Source: Planoprotostelium fungivorum (taxonomy: Eukaryota > Evosea > Variosea > Cavosteliida > Cavosteliaceae). Taken from it: a DNA stretch of 64,000 nucleotides. The position numbers and the translations under genes are program-made. The stretch covers positions 27,057 to 91,056 of the forward strand of contig MDYQ01000104.1 in the NCBI GenBank assembly GCA_003024175.1. Reading direction: 5' to 3'. Below the pieces are notes generated by a model. The model saw only the letters and a list, made by a program, of their open reading frames with translations. It searched no databases and was not told where the DNA came from. Shown here one piece after another: positions 1 through 11,550 of this stretch (the stretch's first letter is position 1; every line of letters starts with the position of its first letter).

Positions 1-51
1 TTCGAGGTGGAGGCTGCAAGGATGTTGGTTGATGTGAAGAAAAGATGGTAA
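1..51 (+). CDS. C-terminal end of an unidentified protein (partial)
   Basis: The first 51 bases read openly in frame 1 to a TAA stop and end in the residues ARMLVDVKKRW. This could be the tail of a gene that begins outside the window. A competing reading uses the GTAAGT at the stop as a splice donor, which would carry the frame on past base 98. Too little is present to name a family. Confidence 0.3.
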   Translation, partial: FEVEAARMLVDVKKRW

Positions 52-988
52 GTCTGAAGAGTTTCAATCGGGCGGGAAGGAAGCACACTGATGGCAGGAT
101 GGAAAATGGTTACCTAGTAGCTATATATAGATTATCGGTATCATCTACATCGATTCACTTTGTAATTCGTCTAATAAGACGAATGCGCGCCTGGCCAAGC
201 TGCCCTCCTCTACAGTGTTGCTCGCGTTGTCCTGTTCATTATGCCACCATCGATCATGTGTTTTGTGACCACTGACCGTCTTCGCTTTCTCTGTTGCCCG
301 GAGACATAAGAAAGAAAGGAGAGACACATTTGAATACACCGTGAGAGACCCTCTAGACGCCAGATGGTGAGAGGCAGACGTGACAGAGCCTCAAGCGAGG
401 AAGAATAAGGTGCAGCACAGCCGAAACGGAAACACCGGCTCACGTAATAAAGAAAAACGTGCCGAAAGACTCATCGACCTGAACGATGAAGGCACCTCTG
501 AGAAGATGTATCGTCTGTGCCGCTGAAGAGTGGATGTGCGTTGAAGAAAGAAAGAACGAGTAAAAAGACAAGAAAGAAAAGGTGTCGGAGAGCGAGACCG
601 ATGTCAGTCTTCTGAGAAGGGTGACCCGAATTGTTTGCGGAGGAATCATTTCAGCAGGTCCGCTGTCCTCTAGAGAGCATCGGCTGCATCGTTTTTAGAC
701 GGAGCCGATAGAAGGAAGAGGCGGATACTTTCGAGGTGAGGGAGAGGACCACGATGAACATGAGATATAGAGTGGCGGGAGGGGTGATGATGTATCTTCT
801 GTTGGAATACAGGGACGAGATGAAAGGCACTCATAGACCGAGAGGACTTGGGTGTATCTTTTTCATGCTCGGAGATGAGATTGTTTGCCAACCCCTCCCT
901 CCCTCTCGGATTAGAACCTTTTAGAGATAAGATTGAAGTGATTATAACACAGATCTTGAGAGAGGTATCGATACCTTCTTTATAGACC
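52..988. other. Stretch with no supported gene
   Basis: Both strands carry only short ORFs with low-complexity, Ser/Arg-rich translations and no recognisable motif or convincing intron pattern. The right end must contain the promoter of the RasGAP gene starting at 989. I see no RNA gene here. Confidence 0.5.
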
Positions 989-3931
989 ATGATGTCCCGC
1001 AACCGCGACGATACGATAAATTCATATCGTTACTCGATCTCCACACTCTTCCGTATTGTTCACGATCAAGACGCCGAGAAGGGAGATGCTTTGGAAGTTA
1101 GTGAGTGGAATCTCTTCTCGTATTGTATCTTAGGTTATATCATCTTCCACACCCGTCCGACCATTGTCTATCTATCCATATCAGACGTATCATAACCTTT
1201 TTACAGGAAAGAAGGAGCTCGGAGAGGTCAAAAAAGAGATTGCATTAGGAAGTAAGAGGAACTTCAATATCGAAAAAGATGTCAGCATCTTAGACCAGAA
1301 GATCGCCCTCCTCATCAAGAATCGTATTACCCTAGAGGTAGCCATCCCATCTCATAATCGAGACTGAATCATGCTCTCAGGAAGTCATGGCGTCTTCTGG
1401 TGACATCAACACCCTCTTACTGCAGAGAACGACGACCATCAAAGACAAGAAAGAGAGAGAGGTGAAATGCATGCAGCCTCCCCTCCATCTGACGTTCAAA
1501 GTACTACGGTCAACTCTTCTACCTCTTGTTCAGAGAGACGAGCTACGTCGCCACTCTGGCCAGATTGGTCAAATTGGGAGAGATCGATAACTTGCTTCAG
1601 ACAGTCATGTTCACACTCTACGGAAACCAATACGATGAGCAGGAAGAACATCTCCTCCTCTCCCTCTTCCAGGTATCTCGTCCTCCCACCTTCTCATCTT
1701 TTTCTCATCATCACATCCCCGTCTGAAGCATCACAGAAAGTCTTGCAAGAGGAAATCGCAGAAGCCACGAGCATCAACACCCTCATGAGAGCCAACACCG
1801 CACTCACTCGCATGATGACCACCTACACCAGGTGATCATCGATACTCCACCCTCCTTCCTGACGACAACGTTAGACGTGGACCCGGCCAGACTTACCTGA
1901 AGAACACGTTAACCGGATCTCTCAACAAGATCCTCAGCAATCCAGATTTATCCCTGGAAATCAATCCCGCCAAAGTGTACGAGGCGTACATCTTAGATTA
2001 CGAAACGAGAACCGGTCAGACTTGTCCTCTGCCGAAGAAAGTGGACCCAGATCAAGCCGCAGCCACACCCGAGATCAGAGCCATCGTCGACGCCAGTGAG
2101 TGAAAAAGGCGGGAAAGATGGAGCTGACGTGGGAAGGGGTCGTACAGTTGGACCAGTTGGCTCATCAGTTCATCACGGCTCTCATCGCTTCCACTTCAAC
2201 CGTGCCTTACGGAATCCGCTGGATCTGCAAACAGATCCGCGCCTTGGCCAGGGTGAATCTACAACGTTGTAGACGGCCGTCTGACGTTCTCAGGCGAAAT
2301 TCCCCAAGTCAGAGAGGGAGCAGATCGTGTCTCTCATCGGAGGATTCTATCTCCTTCGTTTCGTGAATCCCGCTGTGGTGACTCCACAGGCATTCATGAT
2401 CGTAGATACGAAATTATCCGCAAATTCTCGCAGAAATCTGACCCTGGTGAGTCCATCTACAACGTTGTAGACGGCTGACGAGTCGACCAGTTGGCGAAGA
2501 TCTTGCAAAATCTGGCGAACAACACTCAGATGGGAGGATTGAAGGAGGCATACATGGCTCCCCTCAACAACTTTTTGACGAAAATTCGACCAAAGTTCAA
2601 CGAATTTTTGGAGGAGCTGACCAAGGTGGACGATCTGGACGACCACTTACACGTGAGATCGATTGGGTTTTCATTCGATTGAGACGTTGTAGATGGATCG
2701 ATACCTCAGAATGGCCAAAGTGGGTGACACTTCGATCCACATCACGTTCAATGAGATGTATTCCTTACACGCTCTATTATTGGAGCACCAAGACATCCTG
2801 GTGAGTCATCTACATCGTTGTAGACGGTCGATCTGACCACGAAAAGAGCAAGAAGGGAGGAGACAACAGTCTGAAGATCATTCTGGCCGAATTGGGTCCG
2901 GCACCCGCTCAGATCGCACGTAAAGACAATTCCAACGTAGATCTCCTCCTCCTCCCACCGCGCGGAAATTCCCGAGAATGTGAGGTCTTCCCGGGAAATG
3001 TCCACGTCTGACCCCCACAGCCATCGACAATAGAGAGTCTAAGCCCCAGCAGACTTATTCTGAGACAAAGAGCCTCCTCTTCTACATCATCAAGAGCCTG
3101 CCCAGATTGGAGAACAACAACGAGATCGCAGAGATCAACGTTGTCTTGGACATGGCAGAAGCGGTGACGAACTCGTTGTAGATGGAGGACTGAAGAGACG
3201 CAGCAAGCGAATAGCACGAAAGACGGAAAGCTGATGGACCGCATCAAGAAGGTTCGAAACAACTGCAAGCTGTTGGTTCAGTGTGGCCTCTTGTCAGAAT
3301 CCGACAAGTTCAACAAGATCAGAAAGGATCTCGTGGAGGTCCGTTTTATTTCCTATTATTTCCTTTTATTCTTCGAATTGACCTGTGTAGGAAATTGTCA
3401 ACTACGAAGCACAGATCAGAAAGACAACGGAGGACATCATCAAGCTGAAGAACGTCCGAAAGACGATCGATGACCACCACAAATTTTTGACGCAGCAGTA
3501 CGACACGTACAAGCAGTACCTCAACAACGTGAGAGAGAACACGACGGGACCTTCCAAGAGCACGAAATCGGCCAGCTCGAAGAGCGACAAGAAGAAGACG
3601 GCTGTGGTCAAATTTTCACATGTGAAGCTGCAGCAAGACGGTGTCATCATCGAGTCGGAGGTCCCCGAGGAGAGGTCGGTTAAGAGGATGATGAGATCGA
3701 TGACTGAGATGGCACAGACGTAACAATATTTTCTTCCAGTTTCAGAGCCTGGGACAAGGAAACTTCACGGTGACGGTGCTCTACAAGAGTCGAGCCATCA
3801 GCGAGATGTCCATGGTGTTGGATGACCTCTTGGAGAAGCAACACAACAACCACTTTGAACTGGAGATCGAGTTCATCAAGCTCAACGTCAATCTGCTCGT
3901 CTTCCTCATCAACAAGCACTTCAACTCATAA
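989..3931 (+). CDS. gapA: RasGAP/IQGAP-related protein, DGAP1 (gapA)-like
   Basis: Many-exon gene for an IQGAP-type RasGAP lacking the calponin-homology and IQ parts, as in Dictyostelium DGAP1. The N-terminus is charged and coiled (RKKELGEVKKEIALG). The RasGAP domain follows, with YYGQLFYLL, the loop LMRANTALTRMMTTYT and the signature FYLLRFVNPAVVTP. A RasGAP C-terminal domain ends the protein (exons near 3234-3930, ending LLVFLINKHFNS). In Dictyostelium the family binds Rac1 and cortexillin to control the cortex during cytokinesis; that role is inferred here. Introns are about 35-55 nt. The start is the first of two tandem ATGs. Several introns carry the palindrome CTACAACGTTGTAG or a variant. 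The 3' end faces the DUF4050 gene. Confidence 0.88.
2259..2272. repeat. Intronic palindrome CTACAACGTTGTAG (copy 1)
   Basis: Perfect 14-bp palindrome near the middle of a roughly 40-nt intron of the RasGAP gene, between GTGAAT and TTCTCAG. It recurs exactly at 2457-2470 and 33833-33846, and with one mismatch at 2810-2823, each time inside an intron. Confidence 0.85.
2457..2470. repeat. Intronic palindrome CTACAACGTTGTAG (copy 2)
   Basis: Identical to copy 1 and preceded by CAT, so the longer inverted pair is CATCTACAAC/GTTGTAGACG. It lies in the RasGAP intron that joins the residues RNLTL to LAKIL. Confidence 0.85.
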
Positions 3932-4020
3932 ACTGTCTGTCTTTCTATCCATTCATTTCTCTCTTCTTTACAGGATGGTGATGTGATGGGTTTGTGTCTG
4001 AGCGATGAACTCTCGTTCAC

Positions 4021-4418
4021 TCACAGGGCTAAACCGTCTGCCTCCCACACTGCAATCGTTTAGTATCACATTTCAACGCAATCCCATTTACGATGTGAAA
4101 TGTGAGAGAGGATCTCGAGTTAAACGAGAAGAAGATGTCACCGAATGGATCCTCACCTTCCGCAATGACGCTGATGAGCTCGGGTAGTGGTACTCTCTGA
4201 GACAATTTACCATCTTTGTCTGTGGCCAATAATTCTTCATACAGGGCATCCGGATTGATATGCACCTCTTGTTTCGGTATCGTCGGGGCCATCTTCGTCT
4301 TTGTCCATTGTGAACGGATGGCCAGCCAATTCTGAAGGCCTGTCGATGAGTCACGACTGTATCTATCGTTCATATCACCTTCGTGCTTGAATTCCGTTGC
4401 CGGTGTCTTCCCCTCCAT
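4021..4418 (-). CDS. Gag1-like clamp domain (DUF4050) protein
   Basis: Two-exon gene for about 95 residues. Exon 1 runs 4418-4157, a 107-nt intron follows (GTGAGG...TTGCAG), and exon 2 is 4049-4021. The protein shows the DUF4050 pattern known from plants and fungi: W-x3-R-x2-W (WLAIRSQW), a P-x-I stretch, a YEELLATD segment, then PLPELISVIAEVWEADGL, which matches the family's IPLPEMVDFLVDIW-type ending. Finding the last residues only after splicing supports the intron. The function of the domain is largely uncharacterised. It is convergent with the RasGAP gene, with 89 bp between stops. Confidence 0.72.
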
Positions 4419-5041
4419 CTGATGATGTGATGATCGGCAAACAAATCCAAATTAAATCTTTTATTTCTAAATAGGACAAAAAGAATCGGCAAAAATGTCA
4501 CGACAGCTACACCTGTGTTCAGAATGGTGACACGTCAAAAGTAACAAAGGGATCTTTAGACGAGGGGTGGACTTGAGAATGTAGCCCATGCCCCAGCTCC
4601 CATCATTCAGGCTATGGTCAGGGTCTCACAGCCTCCCCAGCCTCAAAGCTGACCCAGTTGCGTTAGAAGCGGAAGCCGGTGCTCCTATATCAATTCTCGT
4701 CGACGAGAATTTGTCGCATCCTGGGGTCCATTCATTGAACTGTGTCTGTAACCTCAGAGACATAGACCTGCGGAACTAATCGTACTGACGCCTGGGCGGC
4801 ATTTCTCAGCAGCTACTGAGCATTTTCTCGTTATTCTGGCAGGGGGTCACAAAAGATCTCTTTATCATAGATCGGGCCACGCCAGAGTTGGAATTATCGG
4901 TTCGAAAGGGGCCCGGCGTCTGGCAGGCCCTCGCAAGAGAGGGTCCACAATCTGGCAGCTAGGCCGAGACCTTGTCTGCAGAGAGAATAGAGAAAAATCA
5001 GACCGAGCCAGAACGAAACGAAGCAAGCACAGACCAACAGA
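4419..5041. other. Intergenic stretch, no supported gene
   Basis: Contains only short ORFs. A minus-strand frame at 5124-4894 has two hydrophobic segments, but it overlaps the better supported plus-strand exon at 5042 and lacks family signals. This stretch probably holds upstream sequence for both flanking genes. Confidence 0.5.
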
Positions 5042-5428
5042 ATGCCCCCCCCAGAGCTCATCGATTTTTCCTTGTGGCAGAGACCCACCACGAAGAGGAA
5101 GCAGATGGACAGCGAGATAGTCAAGATGCTGACTCAGATCCAACCAGACGTGAGTGTTCAGATCACGTGAATACGAGCTGATGGAACGTAGAGAATCATT
5201 TATCTGAAGAAGAAATTGAAGAAGGGATCAAGACAACCGTACTCTGCACAATTGCAGTCACTTCCAGCAGACCACCCCATGGCTGAGTTGACTCTGAGAG
5301 AACCATTGGCTAAGCGACAGCAAACCTCTGTTGAGTCACAGCCACCCACCATGTGCTACCAGCACTCCGCGATGAAGGCCGCAGAGAGTCAGAGCGCCAG
5401 AATATCGATACAGAATCTGCTCTGTTGA
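5042..5428 (+). CDS. Small protein of unknown function
   Basis: Two exons joined across a roughly 45-nt intron (GTGAGTG to GTAG, about 5148-5190) give about 114 residues. It starts MPPPELIDFSLWQRPTTKRK, continues with a probable helix (EIVKMLTQIQPD) joined to RIIYLKKKLKKGSRQ, then a Gln/Ser-rich tail ending SARISIQNLLC. The basic, helix-rich N-terminal half suggests a nucleic-acid or protein-interaction role, but I recognise no family. Frame continuity across the intron is the main support. Confidence 0.45.
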
Positions 5429-5815
5429 TCACGGAGGCACAGCTGAAACCAGCACAGTTTTGAGAGAGATCTAAATACACGAGGCATCATGACGGGGTTT
5501 TTATATTCGTTTGTGTTTCTTGCCCCTGCTCGAGAAATGCGAACGCCTTGAGTTAAGGTCACCGCGCCTTTTATGGAATATTAAATTGTCACACAAGTCT
5601 TCCCCTCGTCTCCCGGTGGGATCTTAAATGTTGTGGAACTTGAACAGCATGAGGCAGGATGACTAAACGGCTTCGCTCCTTCGCTTATCTACAAAGACCA
5701 GAAGCATGATAAAATTTCACATTTATTCATATTCTCTTAGACTCTCACTCTAGATCGCTCGCGCGATCACATCCTCATCGATCTTTTTCATCGACAGCAA
5801 AATTCAACACAACGT
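5429..5815. other. Intergenic stretch between convergent genes
   Basis: No ORF of note. It contains the 3' flanks of the small plus-strand gene and of the minus-strand zinc-finger gene, and an AT-rich patch near 5700-5740. I see no repeat or RNA gene. Confidence 0.5.
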
Positions 5816-6840
5816 CTACGAGCTCGTTCTCATAGGTGCCAGTCTGAGCGACTCCATATTCTCTCCCTCCTTCGCAGGCCCTGCCTCCTCCATCTTCTCC
5901 TTCACCACCGCAGCGCTCGTCCTGCACGGAGTCAGCCACATCATCATCATCATCATCATCAACTCACGCGACCGGTGAGTGAGGGACTTGTCCCGGCTGT
6001 GGTTTCAGCACGTGCTGCATGCTGCCTCCGATAGAGGCAGACATTGGAATGGGGGAGAAGGCAGACGCTCCCGACACGGGGGAAGGACTGAGGGGGAGGG
6101 GTGAAGGTGTCATGCCGAGTCGAAGCGTAAGAGGTGATGGTGACATGCAGTGACTCAGGTGAGGATTCATCGATAGAGAGGAGCCCATCAAGAAGGGTGC
6201 CGGCGACATAGAGTAGGGGAGAGGTGATGGTGATGTCAATGGCAGAGGTGATGGGGCTGGAATGACGGGTGGAGGAGAAGGTGACAGAGAGGGAGAAGAG
6301 TGCGAATCGGACATGGAGTGAGATTCTGTAAGAGATGGAATCTCATGCTTCGGAGATGTCCTGGTGATACGTCAATGTCGATGTGGAATGAGGTGATGAC
6401 CCACATCAAAGGGGCTCTGGCAGTGACTATGGGTGAAGCGCCCGGACTGCTGCTACTGCTGGGCGAGTTGCTCGGTGAAGAACGATATGTGAAGGCAGAG
6501 CCAGCTGATGGCGTGTAGCCGATTGTAGGAGAGGACGTGGCAGGTGTGAAGGGTCTGAAGGAAGATGAGAAAGAGGAGATGACAAACGTACGGTGGATAC
6601 CCAGAAGCTCCATTCGGTGTGGATGAGCCCGGTGAGCTTTTCCCACTTTTCAATTTGATTCTACCTTGTCGGAGGTTCTGCTCTACAAATGATGTTAATG
6701 GAGACAATGGCCGTCTACGGGATATCACCTCTGCTCTGACACCTCTTCGAGCAATAAATACTTCTCGGTTTCCCTTGTTGCCCTCCCATATTGTTGCACT
6801 CTCTATTCCTGCATTTTCGAGTGTTCATTTTAGAATCCAT
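5816..6840 (-). CDS. Cys-rich zinc-finger protein with Ser/Pro-rich tail (putative transcription regulator)
   Basis: Four or five exons give about 270 residues. The N-terminus MDSKMNTRKCRNREC begins a compact Cys cluster: C-x4-C, then a 17-residue gap, then YCSKRCQSREQNLRQGR. That resembles a small C4 zinc finger followed by a basic helix. The rest is low-complexity Ser/Pro (for example TPSPLPLSPSPVSG), typical of activation or phosphorylation regions. Splicing at GTGGGTC...CACCAG restores the reading APLMTSPKHEIPSL. The last intron, containing an (ATG)n tract near 5940-5975, leads to a short exon ending RLAPMRTSS. The DNA-binding role is inferred from the Cys cluster alone. Confidence 0.65.
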
Positions 6841-7862
6841 GTTCGGCGATTCGAGCTCTTTATGCAGCCGAATGGATACACCCAACGACCCCTGGACGAC
6901 TGTTATCTTCTCGCGGCCCTCCACGGCTGTTTCCTATATCAGTCCGATTGTTCTTTCCACCATACTCACGTGCTACTTGCCACTTGTTCTCTAATGGACC
7001 ATCAGGATATGCAGCTCTCGCGAGGAAGTCTAGAGGTGATGTCCTCCCCGTGGCGGCTACATCACATCAGAATCACGGAGGATCTGCAGCGGAAGACATT
7101 CACCTATACCCAGGAGGTCATCCACGTTTGAAAAACGGCTCATCTGATCAAGACTGCGTGTCGTTGGCGATGAATGAATGGGTTCCTTGGTATTTTTTTC
7201 ATAGGGCCACGGAAACATACTTGAGGTTCGCTCCTTATCGCCCATTTTCCTTCTCTTGTACGACCTGGCCCTCGATAGCTCCAGGGGGACGTCATCATAG
7301 GCCACTGCTTTTGCTCTCGTTCTCTCAACCCACCTCATATCCACGACTTTTCTTTCATTTTTAGAATCTTCTTCACCGTGATAGAGGCCGTTGGCGGTGG
7401 TAACCAGCCTGGCCCGCGGGCGGTGGGCCTATGATCCTCCAACAATTTCATTCGACTGAAAAATATGCTCCATCCATGCAATTATCTTGTCGCCCAAGGA
7501 GTGTACGTCCCTATGGACTACGAGTGTTCGAATTGTACGATATAATATCCGCTTTCGTGGAGGATGTTCATCTCGTATCACTCTCTCTTACATCGTCGCA
7601 TTTACCTGTTCTTGTGGGCCTGTACAAGGCCCAAGCGCTGTCCCAACAGGAGTTCCCTACAACAAGCGCCTGACCCTCCATCGGTTTCTCGTACCCGCGG
7701 ACGATGCATCAATGGAATCCATTGGGTCCAGCTCTGTGGACCATCGTCACGTGAGAGACCTCTGTGGTTTGGCAGCAGGGAAGGATAAATGGATAAATCG
7801 AGAGTTTTTCCGGTCGACCGGGTTGCTGGGGAACATCTACAAACTTGACCAACATCTTCAAG
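6841..7862. other. Unresolved stretch, possibly a broken or heavily spliced gene
   Basis: Several fragments look partly coding, but I could not join them. On the plus strand, an ATG at 6839 opens a frame with a hydrophobic segment (VSYISPIVLSTILTCYLPLV). Another fragment near 7440-7540 reads CNYLVAQGVYVPMDYECSNC, with a spaced Cys pattern. On the minus strand, 7344-7057 reads SRARSYKRRKMGDKERTSS and then MFPWPYEK. None shows a known domain. It may be a fast-evolving secreted or membrane protein gene, or a pseudogene. Confidence 0.25.
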
Positions 7863-9161
7863 ATGAGGATGTTGAAGAACCTCATTGTAAGGATCTTTCG
7901 GTATCTGTTTGTATACTGTTCTATCGCCATCGACCTGTGGGACATCTATGTGCATTCTATCTTGAGCATCTTCCTGTTCGTTAGACCTCTTCCCTACATT
8001 AAGACGGAGAGGTCGGCGATATTGATCACTGGTGTATCTTCTGGTATTGGAAGGTGAGATATATTCACACGACACCATGGAGTAACATTTCTACCGCAGA
8101 TATCTTGCACACCAGTTTGCATATAGAGGATATACTGTATTTGGCACCGTTCGAAATGCTAAGGACGCTCAAAAGTTTGAATCAGACATATCTGATCTGA
8201 AGACCAAGGGTGGAAAAGCATACGGTGAGGAGATGTTACATCCAATCTGATGCAACCAACAGGACACTTACACGCAGTCGTGATGGACGTCACAGATAAG
8301 GAACAGTGCAGAGCCGCCGTGAACTCCATCGAAGCGAGACTCAAGAGAGACGGTGAGAAGAACCTCACTCCATCTTCTCATCCTCCATCAGATCTCCATC
8401 TCCACGCTCTCATCAACAACGCCGGATTCTTCGCCGATGTCCCCATCGCCCTCTCGACCGATGAGTTCAAAGAGAAGATGATGGATATCAACTTCCACGG
8501 CCCAGCCAGACTCGTTCAGCTCTTCCTCCCCCTCTTAACGAAAGTGAAGGGAAGCCGAATCGTCAACATTGGCTCAGTGGCTTCGTTTGTATCAGGTGAA
8601 GCTAATCTTATTGTCGATTGGTTCACTGAATGGATCAGGACCACTCTTGGGAGTGTACGGAGCCTCGAAGGCAGCTCTGAGATCTTATTCGGAGGCGCTA
8701 AATATAGAGTACGCCAAGCTGGGTGTCAGCGTGTCGCACATCAACACTGGATCCATCGACACCCGCATGATGAACCAGTGGAAGGATCGTAAACCTTTAT
8801 CCCAGAGCCCGTACACAAACGTCGACGAGAACGATTCGGACACCCCGCTGTACAAGGTGAAGACTTGTTCTGAAGTTCAACTGAAGATGTCACAGGACAT
8901 GCAGCAGCTGACGGATCAGGCGAGGGACATGGTGGAATACAGCAGTGGACTGCTGTACCAATCTGAACAGGCGAGTTGTAGACGAGTGGAGAGGAGGCTG
9001 AAGGTGTGTAGGTGGTTTTCTTTCCAGTGAAACATGCAGTGGAGGGCAGTTGGCCCCTCCCTCATTATTACGCCGGCTTCGACTCGAAGATATTGAGGAC
9101 TCTGTGTTCCATCATGCCGGACAACTTGAGAGTGACCCTCACGGGAAGACAACACAAGTGA
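7863..9161 (+). CDS. Short-chain dehydrogenase/reductase with N-terminal membrane anchor
   Basis: NAD(P)-dependent oxidoreductase of the classical SDR family. A hydrophobic N-terminus (FRYLFVYCSIAIDLWDIYV) precedes the cofactor motif TGVSSGIGR. NNAG follows (LINNAGFF), then the catalytic Ser region (NIGSVASF) and the Y-x3-K pair in VYGASKAAL. The C-terminal exon reads HYYAGFDSKILRTLCSIMP, as in retinol or hydroxysteroid dehydrogenase-like members. The anchor suggests the ER or another membrane, with a lipid, retinoid or steroid substrate as inference. The last intron is not certain: the reading used takes a donor GTTGTAG at about 8975 and an acceptor TTCCAG. An alternative ends the protein at the TGA right after that acceptor. 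Start: ATG at 7863; 7869 is also possible. Confidence 0.85.
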
Positions 9162-9365
9162 TAGACATAAAAGACTGTCTGAATCATCACGTTCGTCAAC
9201 GACATGCATCTGTGATCTATGCAAGCTCTATGTTTGATATGAAGAGACCATTTGACAGGATTACATCTTGTGCCCAATTCATGATGAGTGGGCGTTGTAG
9301 ATGCCGTCATATTCAAGCGAGAACTCGCAGTCAATTTCCTCCGAGAAAGATCACACACGCATCAC

Positions 9366-10260
9366 ATGATGATGGAGGAAATCATGCAACAGGACGCCAC
9401 AAATATGGAGACGCAAACCATACAGAGCATCGCCCCAGACAAAGCGGAATGGCAGGTATGATATGAGCATCGGGTGTGGTATTTTAAACGCTACAGTTGT
9501 CTCCTATCGTGCTTCACCAAGGCCAGTGGATAAGAACGAAACCGCAGTTGGTGGAGTCGGCAGGTAGATTAAATGGGCGGCACAATAATGCGATTTTAGA
9601 ATCGACCGATAGCTCCGAGTTGACTTTGGAGAGGCCGAGAACAGCCAGATGGAGCACATCTGATATCACATGTTCTCTCCCCATCTTATCACCTCTCAAC
9701 TCACCAGTGAGTCTCATCCGGAAGATCCACATCGATTCACGATCTACGTGACTGATCCATTCGACAGAGAATCATTCGCCCACCGGGATCACCTCTCCGA
9801 CAGCCACCCAGTCGATTGATGCTGGGAAGATATCGAGCCATGATAACAGACACATCGGTCAAGGCCATCTGCGCTCCACCTTCATCGACCACGAAACTGA
9901 GTGGAGGCGTAAAGAAGAAGGTGGGCTCATCTTGACCATCCACCACTGAATGCATCACCCAGAACAAGACGTGGAAAATGGAAGAGATTGCCAATCGCCT
10001 GTGTGGGTTAACGCTGGAGGGGAAGAAGAACAAGAGCAGCTCATTCGAAGACATGAGAAGTCTCGGCAACGAATTAAGACGAATGGCCCAGGTGGCATTT
10101 GCAGAAGACTCAGACTTGGATCTCTTGTGAGTTTGGAAGATGCACATGATGATGCTGATTCGACGCAAGGGCATCTCAGATGGGAATCGTGTGGGTCAAC
10201 AAACCAAAACACAACCAGAGAGTTGCAAAAGAAGAAGAGATGGATTCAGACGGAGAGTGA
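9366..10260 (+). CDS. Protein of unknown function
   Basis: Five exons read continuously in frame after removing four short introns (GTATGA...CTACAG, GTGAGT...GACAG, GTGGGC...CCCAG, GTGAGT...GCAAG). The product is about 245 residues, beginning MMMEEIMQQDATNMETQ and ending KEEEMDSDGE. It is polar and Arg/Ser-rich, with no signal peptide or membrane segment. A possible helical part is KMEEIANRLCGLTLEGKK followed by MRSLGNELRRMAQVAF. I recognise no family. The 5' end is uncertain: the open frame extends upstream to about 9302, so an earlier exon is possible. Confidence 0.5.
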
Positions 10261-10521
10261 TAGAGAGGGTTCTCTCTGTCATATGAAGACCTCAGAGCTA
10301 TCCCCTGTACAGACGCATAAATGGGTTTCTACTCCATGCACATTGCATCGTGTGGACGTGATGTTGGTCTTTACGTGTGTCTGGTTGTCTTTAAGGCCGC
10401 GTCACGATTCACCCCCACTGGTTTTATTGTGCGGAAGTTTCACGGAATCTCGCATCACAAAAGGGGAAGCGGCATCTTGTGATTACCCATCTGATCTCAT
10501 TCTCTATATACCACACGAGTC

Positions 10522-11523
10522 ATGACACCGCAGCTGCTCGTCATCTTCTTGCTCTTTCCCATAGCACTATCGAGCTGGTCCGATTGCAAGTATGTTGCAC
10601 CGAATGGTGACATCTTCGATCTATCTGCTCTTCAAGCGGAGAACGACACAAAATGGGGACCTGGTTATGTCACTGGGGAAGTTGATACATCGCAAAGGGA
10701 AGAGTGGTACTTTAGCATCTGCCGCTCGCTCAAATATATTCCACCGGGATGTTCTAGCGATGCAACGATCTGTCGTTTGTACGGTGAAAAGGGCCATCTC
10801 AATCAATCAGAGGTCATGCTCTATAACAATGACACTATTGTACACTTCACAAACGGTGAGAGACCTTTCATCGCTAGACATTGAATCCTCACAGCCACCG
10901 GTGATGACGCGTTCAAGTTGTCCGTAGTGCAGAGCTTTGGAGCTCCTGATGGAGGTCCAAAAACACTTCGAGTCGATTTCCACTGCAGCGGACAGGAGCT
11001 CATCGAGATCGCCAAGAGGCCCGCCGTAGACTATCTGTATACTGTCTCTTGGTTCTCTGATTCTCTATGTTCACAACCACACCGTATCAGCAAGATAGAA
11101 CTCATCTACAATACTCTGGGGGCCGGTGCCATCATCGCCATCATGTGAGCTTATGCATTCGCTTGTGAGCAAGCGTTCATTTCTCTCAGATTGGCTGTAC
11201 TCATCATCTGCTTCTTCATCACTGGCATCATCGTAAACATAACGATACTCAAGAAGAGAGGCATACACATCATACCTCTCGCCGCCTCCATCAGGGTGAA
11301 GATCATCTCATACATTCACATGACGTGCTTCATACAACATGATATCGTCACCACTTCCTGTATCATCTCTCACCATCTCCAATCCCATCACCCTCTAATC
11401 GTCATCATCACCATCATCACATCATAGATATTCTCACACACGCTGCAGGATGTCATCTCAGCCGCCAGAAACAAGAAGAACGGAGTCGACGACACCGGCC
11501 TGACCTACGCAGAGATGGAATGA
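10522..11523 (+). CDS. Type I membrane protein with mannose-6-phosphate-receptor-homology (MRH/ATG27-like) domain
   Basis: Secretory-pathway receptor-like protein. A signal peptide (MTPQLLVIFLLFPIALSSW) precedes an MRH-type luminal domain with the usual spacing of Cys and aromatic residues: DCKYVAPNG, DLSALQ, the EWYFSICRSLKYIPPGC region and a final Cys pair. One transmembrane helix (AVLIICFFITGIIVNITIL) and a short basic cytosolic tail ending GLTYAEME follow. Four exons are joined by GTGAG/CAG introns; the longest, about 11296-11450, is rich in ATC runs. The architecture fits the cation-dependent M6P receptor/Atg27 group in Golgi-endosome traffic. Ligand binding cannot be judged from sequence. 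Confidence 0.75.
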
Positions 11524-11550
11524 TAAAACAACATCGATTTATCTCCATCC

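Noticed and set aside
4894-5124. Minus-strand ORF with two hydrophobic segments
   Set aside because: It overlaps the better supported plus-strand exon starting at 5042, has no family signal and no introns or context to support it.
5940-5975. (ATC)n run as a CRISPR or satellite signal
   Set aside because: A simple trinucleotide run in an intron of the zinc-finger gene; no spacers, and CRISPR is not expected in a eukaryote.
7602-8078. Minus-strand ORF of about 158 residues
   Set aside because: It is antisense to the SDR N-terminus and reads as Arg-rich shadow sequence.
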